This document shows, in pieces, positions 7,014 to 15,172 of a stretch of DNA of 22,792 nucleotides; positions within the stretch are counted from its first letter, which is position 1; each line of letters begins with the position of its first letter. Position numbers and translations under genes: made by a program. The notes under the pieces were generated by a model that was not told the origin of the DNA, ran no database searches, and was given only the letters and a program-made list of their open reading frames with translations. The DNA is from UBA7887 sp964408735 (GTDB lineage Bacteria; Pseudomonadota; Alphaproteobacteria; UBA7887), in the NCBI GenBank assembly GCA_964408735.1, contig CAYPAX010000079.1, positions 1 to 22,792 of the forward strand, in the 5' to 3' direction.

Positions 7014-8546
7014 ATGACCGATATTGCGGCGAACGCGACGTTCGTCCCGGCTAGCGGCTGGCGGCGGCGCTTCATCACCGTGTCGGTGATGGTGGCAACG
7101 ATCATGCAGGCGCTCGACATGACGATCGCCAATGTTGCGCTGCCCAACATGCAAGGCTCGCTGTCCACCACCCAGGACCAGATCGCCTGGGTGCTCACCT
7201 CCTACATCGTGACGTCCGCCATCATGATGCCACCGACCGGATTCCTGGCCCGGCGTTACGGGCGCAAGCGGCTGCTGGTGGTGGCGGTGAGTGGCTTCAC
7301 GATCGCGTCGATGCTGTGCGGTATCGCTGGCTCGCTGCAGGAGATCGTCATCTACCGCATCCTGCAGGGCGGCTTCGGCGCCTTTCTGGTGCCCCTGTCG
7401 CAAGCCCTGATGCTCGACAACTATCCCCGCAAGCAGCACGGCCAGGCAATGGCCATCTGGGGCATCGGGGTCATGATCGGACCCATTCTCGGACCGACCC
7501 TCGGTGGCTATCTGACCGAATATTATTCCTGGCGCTGGGTGTTCTTCGTCAATCTGCCGTTCGGCATCCTGGCGCTGGTGGGCATATTGCTGTTCGTCAC
7601 CGAAACCACGCGCGACCGCGAGCACCGCTTGGACTGGTTCGGCTTCACCCTGCTCGGGCTTGCCGTCGGCTGCTTCCAGCTTATGCTGGACCGCGGCGAG
7701 CTCAAGGACTGGTTCGAGTCGATCGAGATAGTCACCGAGGCGACCGTTGCGGGCATGGCATTCTACATGTTCATGGCCCATAGCCTGACCACGTCGCGAA
7801 AACCGTTCCTCGATCCCCATATCTTCGGCGACCGCAATTTCGTCGCCGGCATCATTCAGATTTTCGTCTTCGGCGCGCTGCTGCTGCCGGCCCTGGCGCT
7901 GCTGCCGACCTTCCTGCAGACCGTCATGGGCTATCCGGTGATCACGGTCGGCCATGTGCTGGCGCCGCGCGGCGCCGGCGCCATGATCGGCATGTTCCTG
8001 GTCGGTCGGCTCAGCCACCGGCTCGATGCGCGGCTTATTCTCATCGTGTCGCTGCTGCTGATCGCCGTATCGGCCTGGGAGATGACCACCTTCAATGCCG
8101 AAGTCGACATGTGGACCTTGCTCTGGACCGGCGTCGTGCAGGGCATCGGGCTGGGCAGCTATTACGTTGCGCTCAATGTGGTCACTTTCACCACTCTGCC
8201 GGAGCACTTCCGCACCGAGGCGGCGGGCGTGTTCAACTTGGCCCGCAATGTGGGGGCCAGCGTATCGGTCAGTATCGTGGTCTCGTTGGTAACCCATTAC
8301 ACCCAGATCAATCATGCCGAGATCGTCGGCGGCATCACGCCGTACACGCTGATGACCCAGTCGCCCTATCTGCCCGGGGCCTGGTCGCTCGACAGCGCCG
8401 CCGGGCTCTCCGCCCTCAATGCGGAGGTGACGCGCCAGGCCGCGACGATCGCCTATCTCAACGATTTTAAGCTGATGACAATCGTTGCCTTGGCGGCTAT
8501 TCCTTTGACATTCCTGTTTCGTTTGCCGAGAGGGACGCATGCTTGA
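7014..8546 (+). CDS. DHA2 family MFS exporter (EmrB/QacA type)
   Basis: This 510-residue, 14-helix proton-driven exporter belongs to the drug:H+ antiporter-2 family. Visible marks are helix 1 with MVATIMQALDMTIANVALP, the motif A-like loop GFLARRYGRKRLLVVAV, and the helix 5 antiporter motif C region GIGVMIGPILGPTLGGYLTE followed by YYSWRWVFFVNLPFG, a DHA2 hallmark. Further helices include LLLPALALLPTFLQTVMG and a late ARNVGASVSVSIVVSLVTHY segment. It follows the HlyD-type adaptor by three bases and overlaps the hydrolase gene by eight bases, so the three are one operon. Together with the adaptor it would form an EmrAB-like pump. Length and motifs are complete. Confidence 0.95.
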   Translation: MTDIAANATFVPASGWRRRFITVSVMVATIMQALDMTIANVALPNMQGSLSTTQDQIAWVLTSYIVTSAIMMPPTGFLARRYGRKRLLVVAVSGFTIASMLCGIAGSLQEIVIYRILQGGFGAFLVPLSQALMLDNYPRKQHGQAMAIWGIGVMIGPILGPTLGGYLTEYYSWRWVFFVNLPFGILALVGILLFVTETTRDREHRLDWFGFTLLGLAVGCFQLMLDRGELKDWFESIEIVTEATVAGMAFYMFMAHSLTTSRKPFLDPHIFGDRNFVAGIIQIFVFGALLLPALALLPTFLQTVMGYPVITVGHVLAPRGAGAMIGMFLVGRLSHRLDARLILIVSLLLIAVSAWEMTTFNAEVDMWTLLWTGVVQGIGLGSYYVALNVVTFTTLPEHFRTEAAGVFNLARNVGASVSVSIVVSLVTHYTQINHAEIVGGITPYTLMTQSPYLPGAWSLDSAAGLSALNAEVTRQAATIAYLNDFKLMTIVALAAIPLTFLFRLPRGTHA

Positions 8547-9756
8547 CGCCGTTCGTGAACCGCAAGCCCTGGGCTTCGATGCCGATCGCCTGGGCCGCAT
8601 CGGTGACTGGATGAGCCGCTATGTCGATGCTGGCAAGTTGCCCGGCGCCCTGACCTTGGTGGCGCGTGGCGGCAAGATCGCTTATCTCGACCAGGTCGGT
8701 GCGCGGGATGTCGAAAGCGGTGCGCCGTGGACCGAAGACACTATTCTGCGCTTCTATTCCATGACCAAGCCGATCACGACTGTGGCGCTGATGATGCTCT
8801 ACGAGGAGGGCGGTTTCGGCCTCGACGATCCGCTCGACGCTTATATCCCGGCCTTCCGCGATGTGACGATGCTGACGCCGGGCGCGACCAGCGTCGATCA
8901 GGTGGTGGTAGCCCCGCGTGTGCCCACCCTGCATCATCTGCTGACCCATACCTCGGGCTTCATCTATGGCTTCAACGGCGGCGTGCTGGGGGACGCCTAC
9001 GAAGCGCGCAAGCTGCACTTCGCGCCCGCCAGCGGTGGCCTCGAGAGCATGTGCGCCCAGCTGGCCGAGATGCCGCTATCCTTCGCGCCGGGTGAGCGTT
9101 GGAGCTACGGCGTCTCGACCGACGTCATCGGGCGCGTGGTCGAGATCCTCTCAGGTCAGCCCTTCGACCGCTTTTTGCGCGAGCGCATACTCGATCCCCT
9201 CGGCATGCACGACACCGCCTTCGACGTGCCGGCGGACAAGGCGCCTCGTTTCGCCAGCCTTTATACGCCCGATGGCGAGGGCGGCATGACCCTGGTCGAG
9301 TCGGGCGCCGATAGTGCCTATCTCGAAGGCAAGGTCGATACCTTCTCGGGCGGCGGCGGCTTGTTGTCTAGTGTCGGCGACTATTGGCGCTTCACGGAGA
9401 TGCTACGTGGTGGCGGCGCGCTCGGCGATGTGCGCCTGCTTGGGCCCCGCACGGTCTCCTTCATGACGCGCAATCATCTGCCGGGCGACCTTGCCTCGAT
9501 GGGCCAGCCGGTGTTCAACGAGGTCTCGTTCGACGGTATCGGCTTCGGCCTCGGCTTCTGGGTGATGCTCGATGCGGCCAAGGCGCGCACCATGGGCAAT
9601 GCCGGCGACCACGGCTGGGGCGGCATGGCAAGCACCACCTTCTGGCTCGATCCGGTCGACAACCTAACGGTCATCTTCCTGACCCAGCTGCGCCCCTCGA
9701 GCAGCTATCCCCTGCGCCAGCAACTGCGCTCCCTGGTGCACCAGGCCCAGCTCTGA
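8539..9756 (+). CDS. Serine hydrolase of the beta-lactamase class C / family VIII esterase type
   Basis: This 405-residue protein has the fold signature of class C beta-lactamases and EstB-like esterases. The nucleophile motif is SMTK (Ser74, Lys77 in RFYSMTKPIT). The second motif is at WSYGVSTDVIGRVVEILSG, with Tyr190 as likely base. A late GDHGWGG stands where lactamases carry KTG. The VPTLHHLLTHTSG stretch is typical of the family. There is no signal peptide, so it acts in the cytoplasm, which argues for an esterase or amidase rather than a classical beta-lactamase. The ATG overlaps the end of the exporter gene by eight bases, pointing to coupled expression and perhaps action on the pump's substrate. 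A weak hairpin followed by a T-run lies at its 3' end. Confidence 0.92.
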   Translation: MLDAVREPQALGFDADRLGRIGDWMSRYVDAGKLPGALTLVARGGKIAYLDQVGARDVESGAPWTEDTILRFYSMTKPITTVALMMLYEEGGFGLDDPLDAYIPAFRDVTMLTPGATSVDQVVVAPRVPTLHHLLTHTSGFIYGFNGGVLGDAYEARKLHFAPASGGLESMCAQLAEMPLSFAPGERWSYGVSTDVIGRVVEILSGQPFDRFLRERILDPLGMHDTAFDVPADKAPRFASLYTPDGEGGMTLVESGADSAYLEGKVDTFSGGGGLLSSVGDYWRFTEMLRGGGALGDVRLLGPRTVSFMTRNHLPGDLASMGQPVFNEVSFDGIGFGLGFWVMLDAAKARTMGNAGDHGWGGMASTTFWLDPVDNLTVIFLTQLRPSSSYPLRQQLRSLVHQAQL

Positions 9757-9778
9757 CTTGGGCATAGATAGTTTTTTT
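9745..9778 (+). terminator. Weak candidate rho-independent terminator
   Basis: GCCCA (9745-9749) can pair with TGGGC (9759-9763) across a nine-base loop. A run of seven T follows at 9772-9778, but eight bases separate stem and T-run, so the fit is imperfect. The stem overlaps the hydrolase stop codon. Confidence 0.3.
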
Positions 9779-9840
9779 GATGTTTAAGAGATTATAATTT
9801 AAATAGAAATTATGAAATAATAGGTAACTGTCACCGTTTG

Positions 9841-10899
9841 TTAAGCGCTGATGTCGGCGAGGGGGCCGAGTTCGCGCTCGACCAAAGGCCTGATCTCCGT
9901 CATGAGTTTTTCCATGGTCGTGAGTGCCTTGGCGTGCGAAGAGCCGCCGACCTGGAAATGGAACATGTAGTGCGAGGCGCGTGAGGCGCGGATTTCAGCG
10001 CAGAGGCGCTCCGCGATAGAGTCGCAGTCGCCGATCAACAAGTTGTCGGCCATTTTTTCCAGTGAGATCTCCTCCGGTAGCGGCACCTCTGTCATCATGC
10101 CGCCGTCCATAACCTCGGCGCGGCGGCGCAGGGCCGAGGCAAGGCGCATCTGGTGGCGGCAATTGTCGGCATAGGCGAGGGTCTCCTCGCGGCTTTCGGT
10201 GACGCACATGAAGCGCTGCACGCCGAGCGGCATGGTTTCGCTATCGCGCCCTTCCGCTGCGAACATCTCAGCGATACGCGCGCGCATGGTGCGTTGGTAC
10301 TCCGCCCCCAGCCAGCGGCCCGTGAACATGGGCGTCAGGCTGCGCTGGGCACAGAGCCTATGGCCGAAGGGGTTGTCGCCAGCGAGCCAGATATCCGGCA
10401 GGCCGTCCACTGGGCGGGCACTGATATGGGTCTCGGGCAGCTGATAGTGGCGTCCGTCGTAGGAGAAGGTCTCCTGTTCGAAGGCGAGCGCCAGCATGTC
10501 GAGGAACTCTGTCAGCATGCCCTGGGCATCGGCGAGATCCTTACCGAAGCGGTCGAACTCATAGGGCTGGTATCCGCTGCCGACACCGAGCACCAGCCGG
10601 CCGCCGCTCAGGCCATCGACCATTCCGATCTCGGCCAGCAGGCGCGCGGGATCGTAAAGCGGCACCACGACCACGGCAGGCCCGAGCTTGATCGTCTCGG
10701 TGACGCCCGCGCAATGGGCAGCCATCATCAGCGGCGAGGGGCAGATACAGTAATTGGAAAAGTGGTGTTCGGCGAACCAGGCGATCTCGAAGCCGAGCTG
10801 GTCGGCGTGTTTCACCTGCTCCACATGTTCTTCGAAGACGCGCTGCGCTGGCATGCCTTTGTCGCGGTAGCCCATCAAGCCGAAATAGCCGAATTGCAT
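9841..10899 (-). CDS. LLM class (luciferase-like) flavin-dependent monooxygenase
   Basis: Members of this family use reduced FMN and oxygen to oxidise small organic substrates. The 352-residue TIM-barrel protein shows the family start MQFGYFGLMGYRD, the active-site stretch IAWFAEHHFSNYCICPSPL, the strand TETIKLGPAVVVVPLYDPAR and the conserved loop DGLSGGRLVLGVGSGYQPYE, then DIWLAGDNPFGHRLCA. The frame opens one codon earlier at TTG (10902), but ATG 10899 is preferred because GGAGGG lies five bases upstream of it. It is transcribed divergently from the SDR-lactonase operon across about 55 bases, so shared regulation and a common pathway are likely. It converges on the hydrolase gene. The substrate cannot be inferred. 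Confidence 0.92.
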   Translation of the reverse strand: MQFGYFGLMGYRDKGMPAQRVFEEHVEQVKHADQLGFEIAWFAEHHFSNYCICPSPLMMAAHCAGVTETIKLGPAVVVVPLYDPARLLAEIGMVDGLSGGRLVLGVGSGYQPYEFDRFGKDLADAQGMLTEFLDMLALAFEQETFSYDGRHYQLPETHISARPVDGLPDIWLAGDNPFGHRLCAQRSLTPMFTGRWLGAEYQRTMRARIAEMFAAEGRDSETMPLGVQRFMCVTESREETLAYADNCRHQMRLASALRRRAEVMDGGMMTEVPLPEEISLEKMADNLLIGDCDSIAERLCAEIRASRASHYMFHFQVGGSSHAKALTTMEKLMTEIRPLVERELGPLADISA

Positions 10900-10955
10900 C
10901 AATCCCTCCTATCGTCGATGGCGTATACTGCGCGACAGGTGAGGCGGAGAACAAG

Positions 10956-11717
10956 ATGCGATTGGTGGACAAGGCGGCGATCGTCACCGGCGCGGGCTCA
11001 GGCATCGGCCGTGCGGCCACCCATCGCTTGGCCGGAGAGGGGGCCAACGTGCTGGCCGTAGACCGCGATGGCGAGGGCCTGGCGGAGACGGCGCGTTCCG
11101 GTAACGGACCCGGCGGCATCGAGACATTGGTCGTGGATGTCAATGACGACGATGCGCCTGCCGCCGCGTTCGCGCGCTGCCCTTCGGCCAATATCCTGGT
11201 CAACAATGCCGGTATCGGCGACGCCCGTGCGGCGCATCTGACCGGCGATGACGATCTCGACCGCTATCTCGACACCAACCTGCGCTCCCTGTTCCGCTTT
11301 TCGCGCCAGGCCGTCGGCGCCATGGAAGCGGGCGGATGTATCATCAATATCGCCTCGATCTTCGGCATTACCGGCTTTCGCGGCAGCGCTCCCTATTCGG
11401 CGACCAAGGCGGCTGTCATTGGGCTCACCCGCAACATGGCGGCGGATTACGGCCCGGCCGGCGTCCGCGTCAACGCCATCGCGCCGGGGGTGATCGAGAC
11501 CCCGTTAGTGGCCGAGCGGCTCGCGGGCAATGCCTGGTTCGTCGATGCCCTGGTCGGCGGCACCCCGCTCGGGCGCACCGGCAAGCCGGAGGAGATCGCC
11601 GCAGCGATTGCTTTCCTCTGCTCGGACGATGCCACCTTTATCACGGGCCACACGCTGGTCGTCGATGGCGGCTTCAGCGCCACGCACTTTCGCGTCCGCC
11701 CAGAGGACGAGGCATGA
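10956..11717 (+). CDS. SDR family NAD(P)-dependent oxidoreductase (first)
   Basis: This 253-residue classical short-chain dehydrogenase has the nucleotide-binding TGAGSGIG (residues 11-18), Asp36 at the end of the second strand (suggesting NAD rather than NADP), NNAG (83-86), catalytic Ser134, and Tyr147/Lys151 in PYSATKAAV. The C-terminal TGHTLVVDGG is typical of the family. It interconverts an alcohol and a ketone, or makes a lactone from a cyclic hemiacetal in sugar pathways. ATG 10956 has a GGCGGAG ribosome-binding site. A TATACT string (10924-10929) could be a -10 box but lacks a well-spaced -35. It is the first gene of the five-gene operon, and its stop overlaps the lactonase start (ATGA at 11714-11717). 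Confidence 0.95.
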   Translation: MRLVDKAAIVTGAGSGIGRAATHRLAGEGANVLAVDRDGEGLAETARSGNGPGGIETLVVDVNDDDAPAAAFARCPSANILVNNAGIGDARAAHLTGDDDLDRYLDTNLRSLFRFSRQAVGAMEAGGCIINIASIFGITGFRGSAPYSATKAAVIGLTRNMAADYGPAGVRVNAIAPGVIETPLVAERLAGNAWFVDALVGGTPLGRTGKPEEIAAAIAFLCSDDATFITGHTLVVDGGFSATHFRVRPEDEA

Positions 11718-12550
11718 GCCTGACAACGCTTCTCGACGGCCTGACCTTTCCCGAAGGCCCGCGCTGGCACGAGGGGCGGCTGTGGTTCTCCGATTTCTAT
11801 TCCGAGCGCGTGCTGGCGCTGGGTGAAGACGGTGGCGTCGAGACCGTCTTGGATGTGCCGGGCAGACCCTCGGGCCTCGGCTGGGCGCCTGATGGCAGCC
11901 TGCTCGTGGTCTCGATGCTCGAAAAAAGCCTGATGCGCTTTGGCGATGGTGCGCTCAGCCGCGTCGCGGATCTCTCCACCTTCGCCGCGGGGCCCTGCAA
12001 TGACATGGTGGTGGACGAGCAGGGCCGCGCCTGGGTCGGCAATTTCGGTTTCGACCGCCACCAGGGCCAGGCACAGCGACCCACCTGCCTTGTGCGCGTC
12101 GATGCCAACGGTAGTGCCCGTGCCGTCGCTGATGACCTGCTCTTTCCCAACGGCACGGTGATCACGCCCGATGGCACGTTGATCGTCGCCGAGACCTTCG
12201 CTCACCGCTTGACGGCCTTTCGCATGACCGACGAAGGTGCCCTGGTCGACCGCCGTGTTTTCGCCCAGTTCGACGATGTTTATCCCGACGGCATTTGCCT
12301 CGACAAAGAGGGTGCCATCTGGGTCGCCGACCCGTGGGGCAAGCGGCTGCTGCGCGTCTTCGAAGGCGGGCGTGTGGCGCAGAGTGTCGACCTCGCCCCA
12401 CGCGGCGCCTATGCCTGCATGCTCGGCGGAGAAGACCGGCGCACGCTTTATGTCTGCACCAACTCCGGCAGTGGCCCGGACATTGCGGCCAAGACTGATG
12501 GCCGCATAGAGACCATGCGCGTCGATGTGTCGGGTGCGGGTCTGCCATGA
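11714..12550 (+). CDS. SMP-30/gluconolactonase/LRE family lactonase
   Basis: This six-bladed beta-propeller of 278 residues hydrolyses lactones with a divalent metal. The expected metal ligands are present: Glu14 in FPEGPRW, Asn146 in FPNGTVITPDG and Asp192 in YPDGICLDKEG. Asn96 in GPCNDMVVDEQG fits the substrate-binding asparagine. The start is the ATG at 11714, overlapping the SDR stop; the frame is open further upstream only as a shadow of that gene. Its own stop overlaps the start of the cyclase gene (ATGA at 12547-12550). An SDR followed by an SMP-30 enzyme is the usual order for oxidising a cyclic hemiacetal to a lactone and opening it to an acid, so a sugar or related cyclic substrate is plausible. 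Confidence 0.93.
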   Translation: MSLTTLLDGLTFPEGPRWHEGRLWFSDFYSERVLALGEDGGVETVLDVPGRPSGLGWAPDGSLLVVSMLEKSLMRFGDGALSRVADLSTFAAGPCNDMVVDEQGRAWVGNFGFDRHQGQAQRPTCLVRVDANGSARAVADDLLFPNGTVITPDGTLIVAETFAHRLTAFRMTDEGALVDRRVFAQFDDVYPDGICLDKEGAIWVADPWGKRLLRVFEGGRVAQSVDLAPRGAYACMLGGEDRRTLYVCTNSGSGPDIAAKTDGRIETMRVDVSGAGLP

Positions 12551-14283
12551 GTGAGTCGCAGCGCCGTCTTGCTGCGATCCTGGCGGCCGACGTGGCCGGC
12601 TACTCGAGAATGATGGGCGAAGACGAGGCGGCGACGGTGGCGGCACTCGACAGTTGCCGGGGGGTGTTCCGCGAGCATATCGAGGGTGGCGGCGGGCGCG
12701 TCGTCGACATGGCGGGAGATTCGGTGCTGGCGGTCTTCGCGAGCGTGGTCGAGGCAGTGTCTTGCGCCGATGCCGTGCAGCTGGCCCTGGCGGACGAAGG
12801 CATGCGCTTTCGTATTGGTGTGCATATCGGCGATGTCATCGAAAAGCCTGACGGCACCATTTATGGCGATGGTGTCAATATCGCCGCCCGCCTCGAAAGC
12901 CTGGCGGAGCCCGGCGGCATCATGGTCTCGGCAAGCGCCTTCGAGCAGATCGAGGGCAAGCTCGATCTCGCTTTCGAAGATGCGGGAGAGCACGAGGTCA
13001 AGAACATTGCGCGGCCCGTGCGCGGCCATCGACTCGCCGGTGATGCGCCTGCCGCCGAACCGCCGCCATTGCCGAGCAAGCCGTCGATTGCCGTGCTCGC
13101 TTTCGACAACATGTCGGGTGTTGGGGATCAGGAATATTTCGCCGACGGCGTTGCCGAGGATCTGATCACGGCGCTTTCGCGGCTGCGTTGGCTGTTCGTC
13201 GTCGCGCGAAATTCCACGTTTACCTACAAGGGCAGGGCAGTGGACGTGAAGCAGGTCGCGCAAGAGCTCGGCGTGCGCTACGTGGTCGAGGGCAGCGTGC
13301 GCCGCGGCGGCAACCGGGTGCGCATCTCGGTACAACTCATCGACGGCATGACGGGCAATCACGTCTGGGCCGAGCGCTACGACCGCGCGCTCGACGATAT
13401 CTTCGATGTGCAGGACGAGATAACCGAGACGATTACGGCCGCGATCGCGCCGGAGTTGGAGGCGGTAGAGCGCGAGCGTGCCCACCACAGGCCGCCCGAG
13501 AGCCTCGATGTCTGGGAAGCCTTTCAGCGCGGCATGTGGCACCTCTATCAGTTCAGCGAAAAGGATAGCGTGATGGCGCTGCGGCTGTTTCGCGACGCCA
13601 TAAAGGTCGCGCCGGACTTTGCGCCACTCCATGCCGGGCTCGCCTATGGGCAGTTTCTGGCGCGTGTCTTCGGGCATGGTGACGCGGATCTTGATGAGGC
13701 ATTGCAGGCGGGGCGTCGCGCTGTTGCGTCGGATGACCGCGATGCCATGGCGCATTTCGCCCTCGGGCGCGTGCTCACGGTTAGCGGACGGATCGATGAT
13801 GCCTTGAGCGAGCTGAAGAGCGCCTTGGCGCTTAACCCGAGCTTTGCGCTGGCCCATTACGGCCTGGCCTATTGTCTGGTGGCCGCTGGGCGCTTCGAAG
13901 ATGCGATAGCGGAAATTGATATCGCCGAGCGTCTGAGCCCGCGCGATCCGGCCTTGTGGGCCTTCAAGGGCGTGCGAGGCTTTGCGCGACTCGGATCTGG
14001 CGACATTCAAGGCGCACTGGCCGACGCTCGAGACGGCGTGCGACGGCCGAATGCTTCCTTTGGAGCAGTCATATCGCCGTTGAGCGTGCTCGTGGCGGCG
14101 CTCGGGCGGCTGGGCGACAGCACGGAGGCTGCTGCGACGGCTGGCGAGCTTCGCCACGAAAATCCGGCGTTCCGCCCGGCCGCCGTCATCGACATGTTTG
14201 GCGCTTATGAGCCCGCGACTCATGAGTGGTTCATTGAAGGGCTCGTCAGGGCAGGCGTGCCGCGCGAAGGTTGGGATGCGTGA
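12547..14283 (+). CDS. Class III nucleotide cyclase domain-TolB-like-TPR protein
   Basis: This 578-residue cytoplasmic protein starts with a class III cyclase homology domain (about 1-165). It carries the metal aspartates Asp15 (AADVAGYSRM) and Asp58 (MAGDSVLAVF), the RIGVHIGDV strand, and Asn111/Arg115 in YGDGVNIAARLES. Where adenylate cyclases usually have a substrate-binding Lys four residues before Asp58, it has Asp54, so base choice and activity are uncertain. A TolB N-terminal/FlgO-like domain follows (about 178-300) with KPSIAVLAFDNMSG, YFADGVAEDLITALSRL and GVRYVVEGSVRR. TPR-like helices fill about 320-500 (for example ALSELKSALALNPSFALAHY). This architecture is common in rhizobia and relatives, usually of unknown function. 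No membrane helix is seen. Being ATGA-coupled to the lactonase suggests a sensing or regulatory role for the operon. Confidence 0.9.
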   Translation: MSESQRRLAAILAADVAGYSRMMGEDEAATVAALDSCRGVFREHIEGGGGRVVDMAGDSVLAVFASVVEAVSCADAVQLALADEGMRFRIGVHIGDVIEKPDGTIYGDGVNIAARLESLAEPGGIMVSASAFEQIEGKLDLAFEDAGEHEVKNIARPVRGHRLAGDAPAAEPPPLPSKPSIAVLAFDNMSGVGDQEYFADGVAEDLITALSRLRWLFVVARNSTFTYKGRAVDVKQVAQELGVRYVVEGSVRRGGNRVRISVQLIDGMTGNHVWAERYDRALDDIFDVQDEITETITAAIAPELEAVERERAHHRPPESLDVWEAFQRGMWHLYQFSEKDSVMALRLFRDAIKVAPDFAPLHAGLAYGQFLARVFGHGDADLDEALQAGRRAVASDDRDAMAHFALGRVLTVSGRIDDALSELKSALALNPSFALAHYGLAYCLVAAGRFEDAIAEIDIAERLSPRDPALWAFKGVRGFARLGSGDIQGALADARDGVRRPNASFGAVISPLSVLVAALGRLGDSTEAAATAGELRHENPAFRPAAVIDMFGAYEPATHEWFIEGLVRAGVPREGWDA

Positions 14284-14317
14284 TGTGTGAAGGTACCGCC
14301 ATGCCAGGGTCAAGGCT

Positions 14318-15163
14318 ATGACAAGCGAGCAAGGCGGTATGGCACAGATGCCCAATATCGACTTCGGCTTCGCCGGCGAGGTGGCGATCGTCACCGGGGC
14401 CGGGGCCGCGGGCGACGGTATCGGCAACGGACGCGCTGCGGCGGTCCTGCTGGCGCGGGCCGGGGCGCGGGTGCTGGCGGTTGACCGTGATCTGGCCTTG
14501 GCCGAGCGCACGGCTGAGATGATCGCGGATGCCGGCGGCTCCGGCGCGGCCTTCGCGGCTGACGTGACAGAGCCGGCGCAATGCCAGGCCATGGTGGCCG
14601 AGGCCGTGTCGCTCTGGGGACGGCTCGATTATCTCGACAACAATGTCGGTATCGGCAGCAGCGGCAGCGTCGTGGATGAGGACCCGGAAGACTGGCGCCG
14701 GGTCATGCAGGTCAATGTGGAAAGCATGTTCCTTTGCGCCAAGGCTGCGATCCCGGCGATGATCGAAAACGGTGGCGGCGCCATCGTCAATGTGGCCTCC
14801 ATCGCGGCTTTGAGGCCGCGGGGCCTGACCAGCTATTCCACTTCCAAGGGCGCGGTCATCGCGCTGACCCGGGCCATGGCGGTCGATCACGGGCCCGACG
14901 GCATCCGCGTCAACTGCGTTGCACCCGGCCCGGTGCATACGCCGATGGTCTATGGCGAAGGCATGAGTGCACAAGCGCGCGACCGCCGCCGCGCCGCCTC
15001 CGTGCTCGGGATCGAAGGCACGGGTTGGGACGTAGGCATGGCGGTGCGCTTCCTGCTCAGCCACGAGGCCCGCTATATTACCGGTCAAACCTTGGTCGTG
15101 GACGGTGGTACGACCCTGGTCGGGCGCGCGCGGGCTTCGGACGACCAACCCGCAGACCCATAA
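14318..15163 (+). CDS. SDR family oxidoreductase (second)
   Basis: This 281-residue short-chain dehydrogenase has a Rossmann motif with an inserted stretch, TGAGAAGDGIG (26-36), Asp56 after the second strand, NNVG (108-111) in place of the usual NNAG, Ser161, and Tyr173/Lys177 in SYSTSKGAVIALT. GQTLVVDGG closes the core. All catalytic residues are present. ATG 14318 is used here; an in-frame ATG at 14339 (MAQMPNID) is a reasonable alternative, because residues before it are not conserved family sequence. It begins 34 bases after the cyclase stop and ends nine bases before the TIGR03032 gene. It likely acts in the same pathway as the first SDR but is clearly not a recent duplicate. Confidence 0.94.
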   Translation: MTSEQGGMAQMPNIDFGFAGEVAIVTGAGAAGDGIGNGRAAAVLLARAGARVLAVDRDLALAERTAEMIADAGGSGAAFAADVTEPAQCQAMVAEAVSLWGRLDYLDNNVGIGSSGSVVDEDPEDWRRVMQVNVESMFLCAKAAIPAMIENGGGAIVNVASIAALRPRGLTSYSTSKGAVIALTRAMAVDHGPDGIRVNCVAPGPVHTPMVYGEGMSAQARDRRRAASVLGIEGTGWDVGMAVRFLLSHEARYITGQTLVVDGGTTLVGRARASDDQPADP

Positions 15164-15172
15164 GGAGCGAGC

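Noticed and set aside
6804..8600. A 598-residue minus-strand frame opposite the exporter
   Set aside because: His/Arg/Gln-rich antisense shadow of the MFS gene, without recognisable domains.
9825..9840. GGTAAC-T-GTCACC inverted repeat as terminator for the flavin monooxygenase
   Set aside because: One mismatch in the stem, a one-base loop and no T-run at the right distance.
10895..10929. TTGCAT and TATACT as promoter of the SDR operon
   Set aside because: The spacer would be 23 bases, too long for a sigma70 promoter; only the TATACT string is noted in the gene entry.
12448..14592. A 714-residue minus-strand frame opposite the cyclase gene
   Set aside because: It covers a gene with clear cyclase, TolB and TPR motifs on the plus strand and has none of its own.
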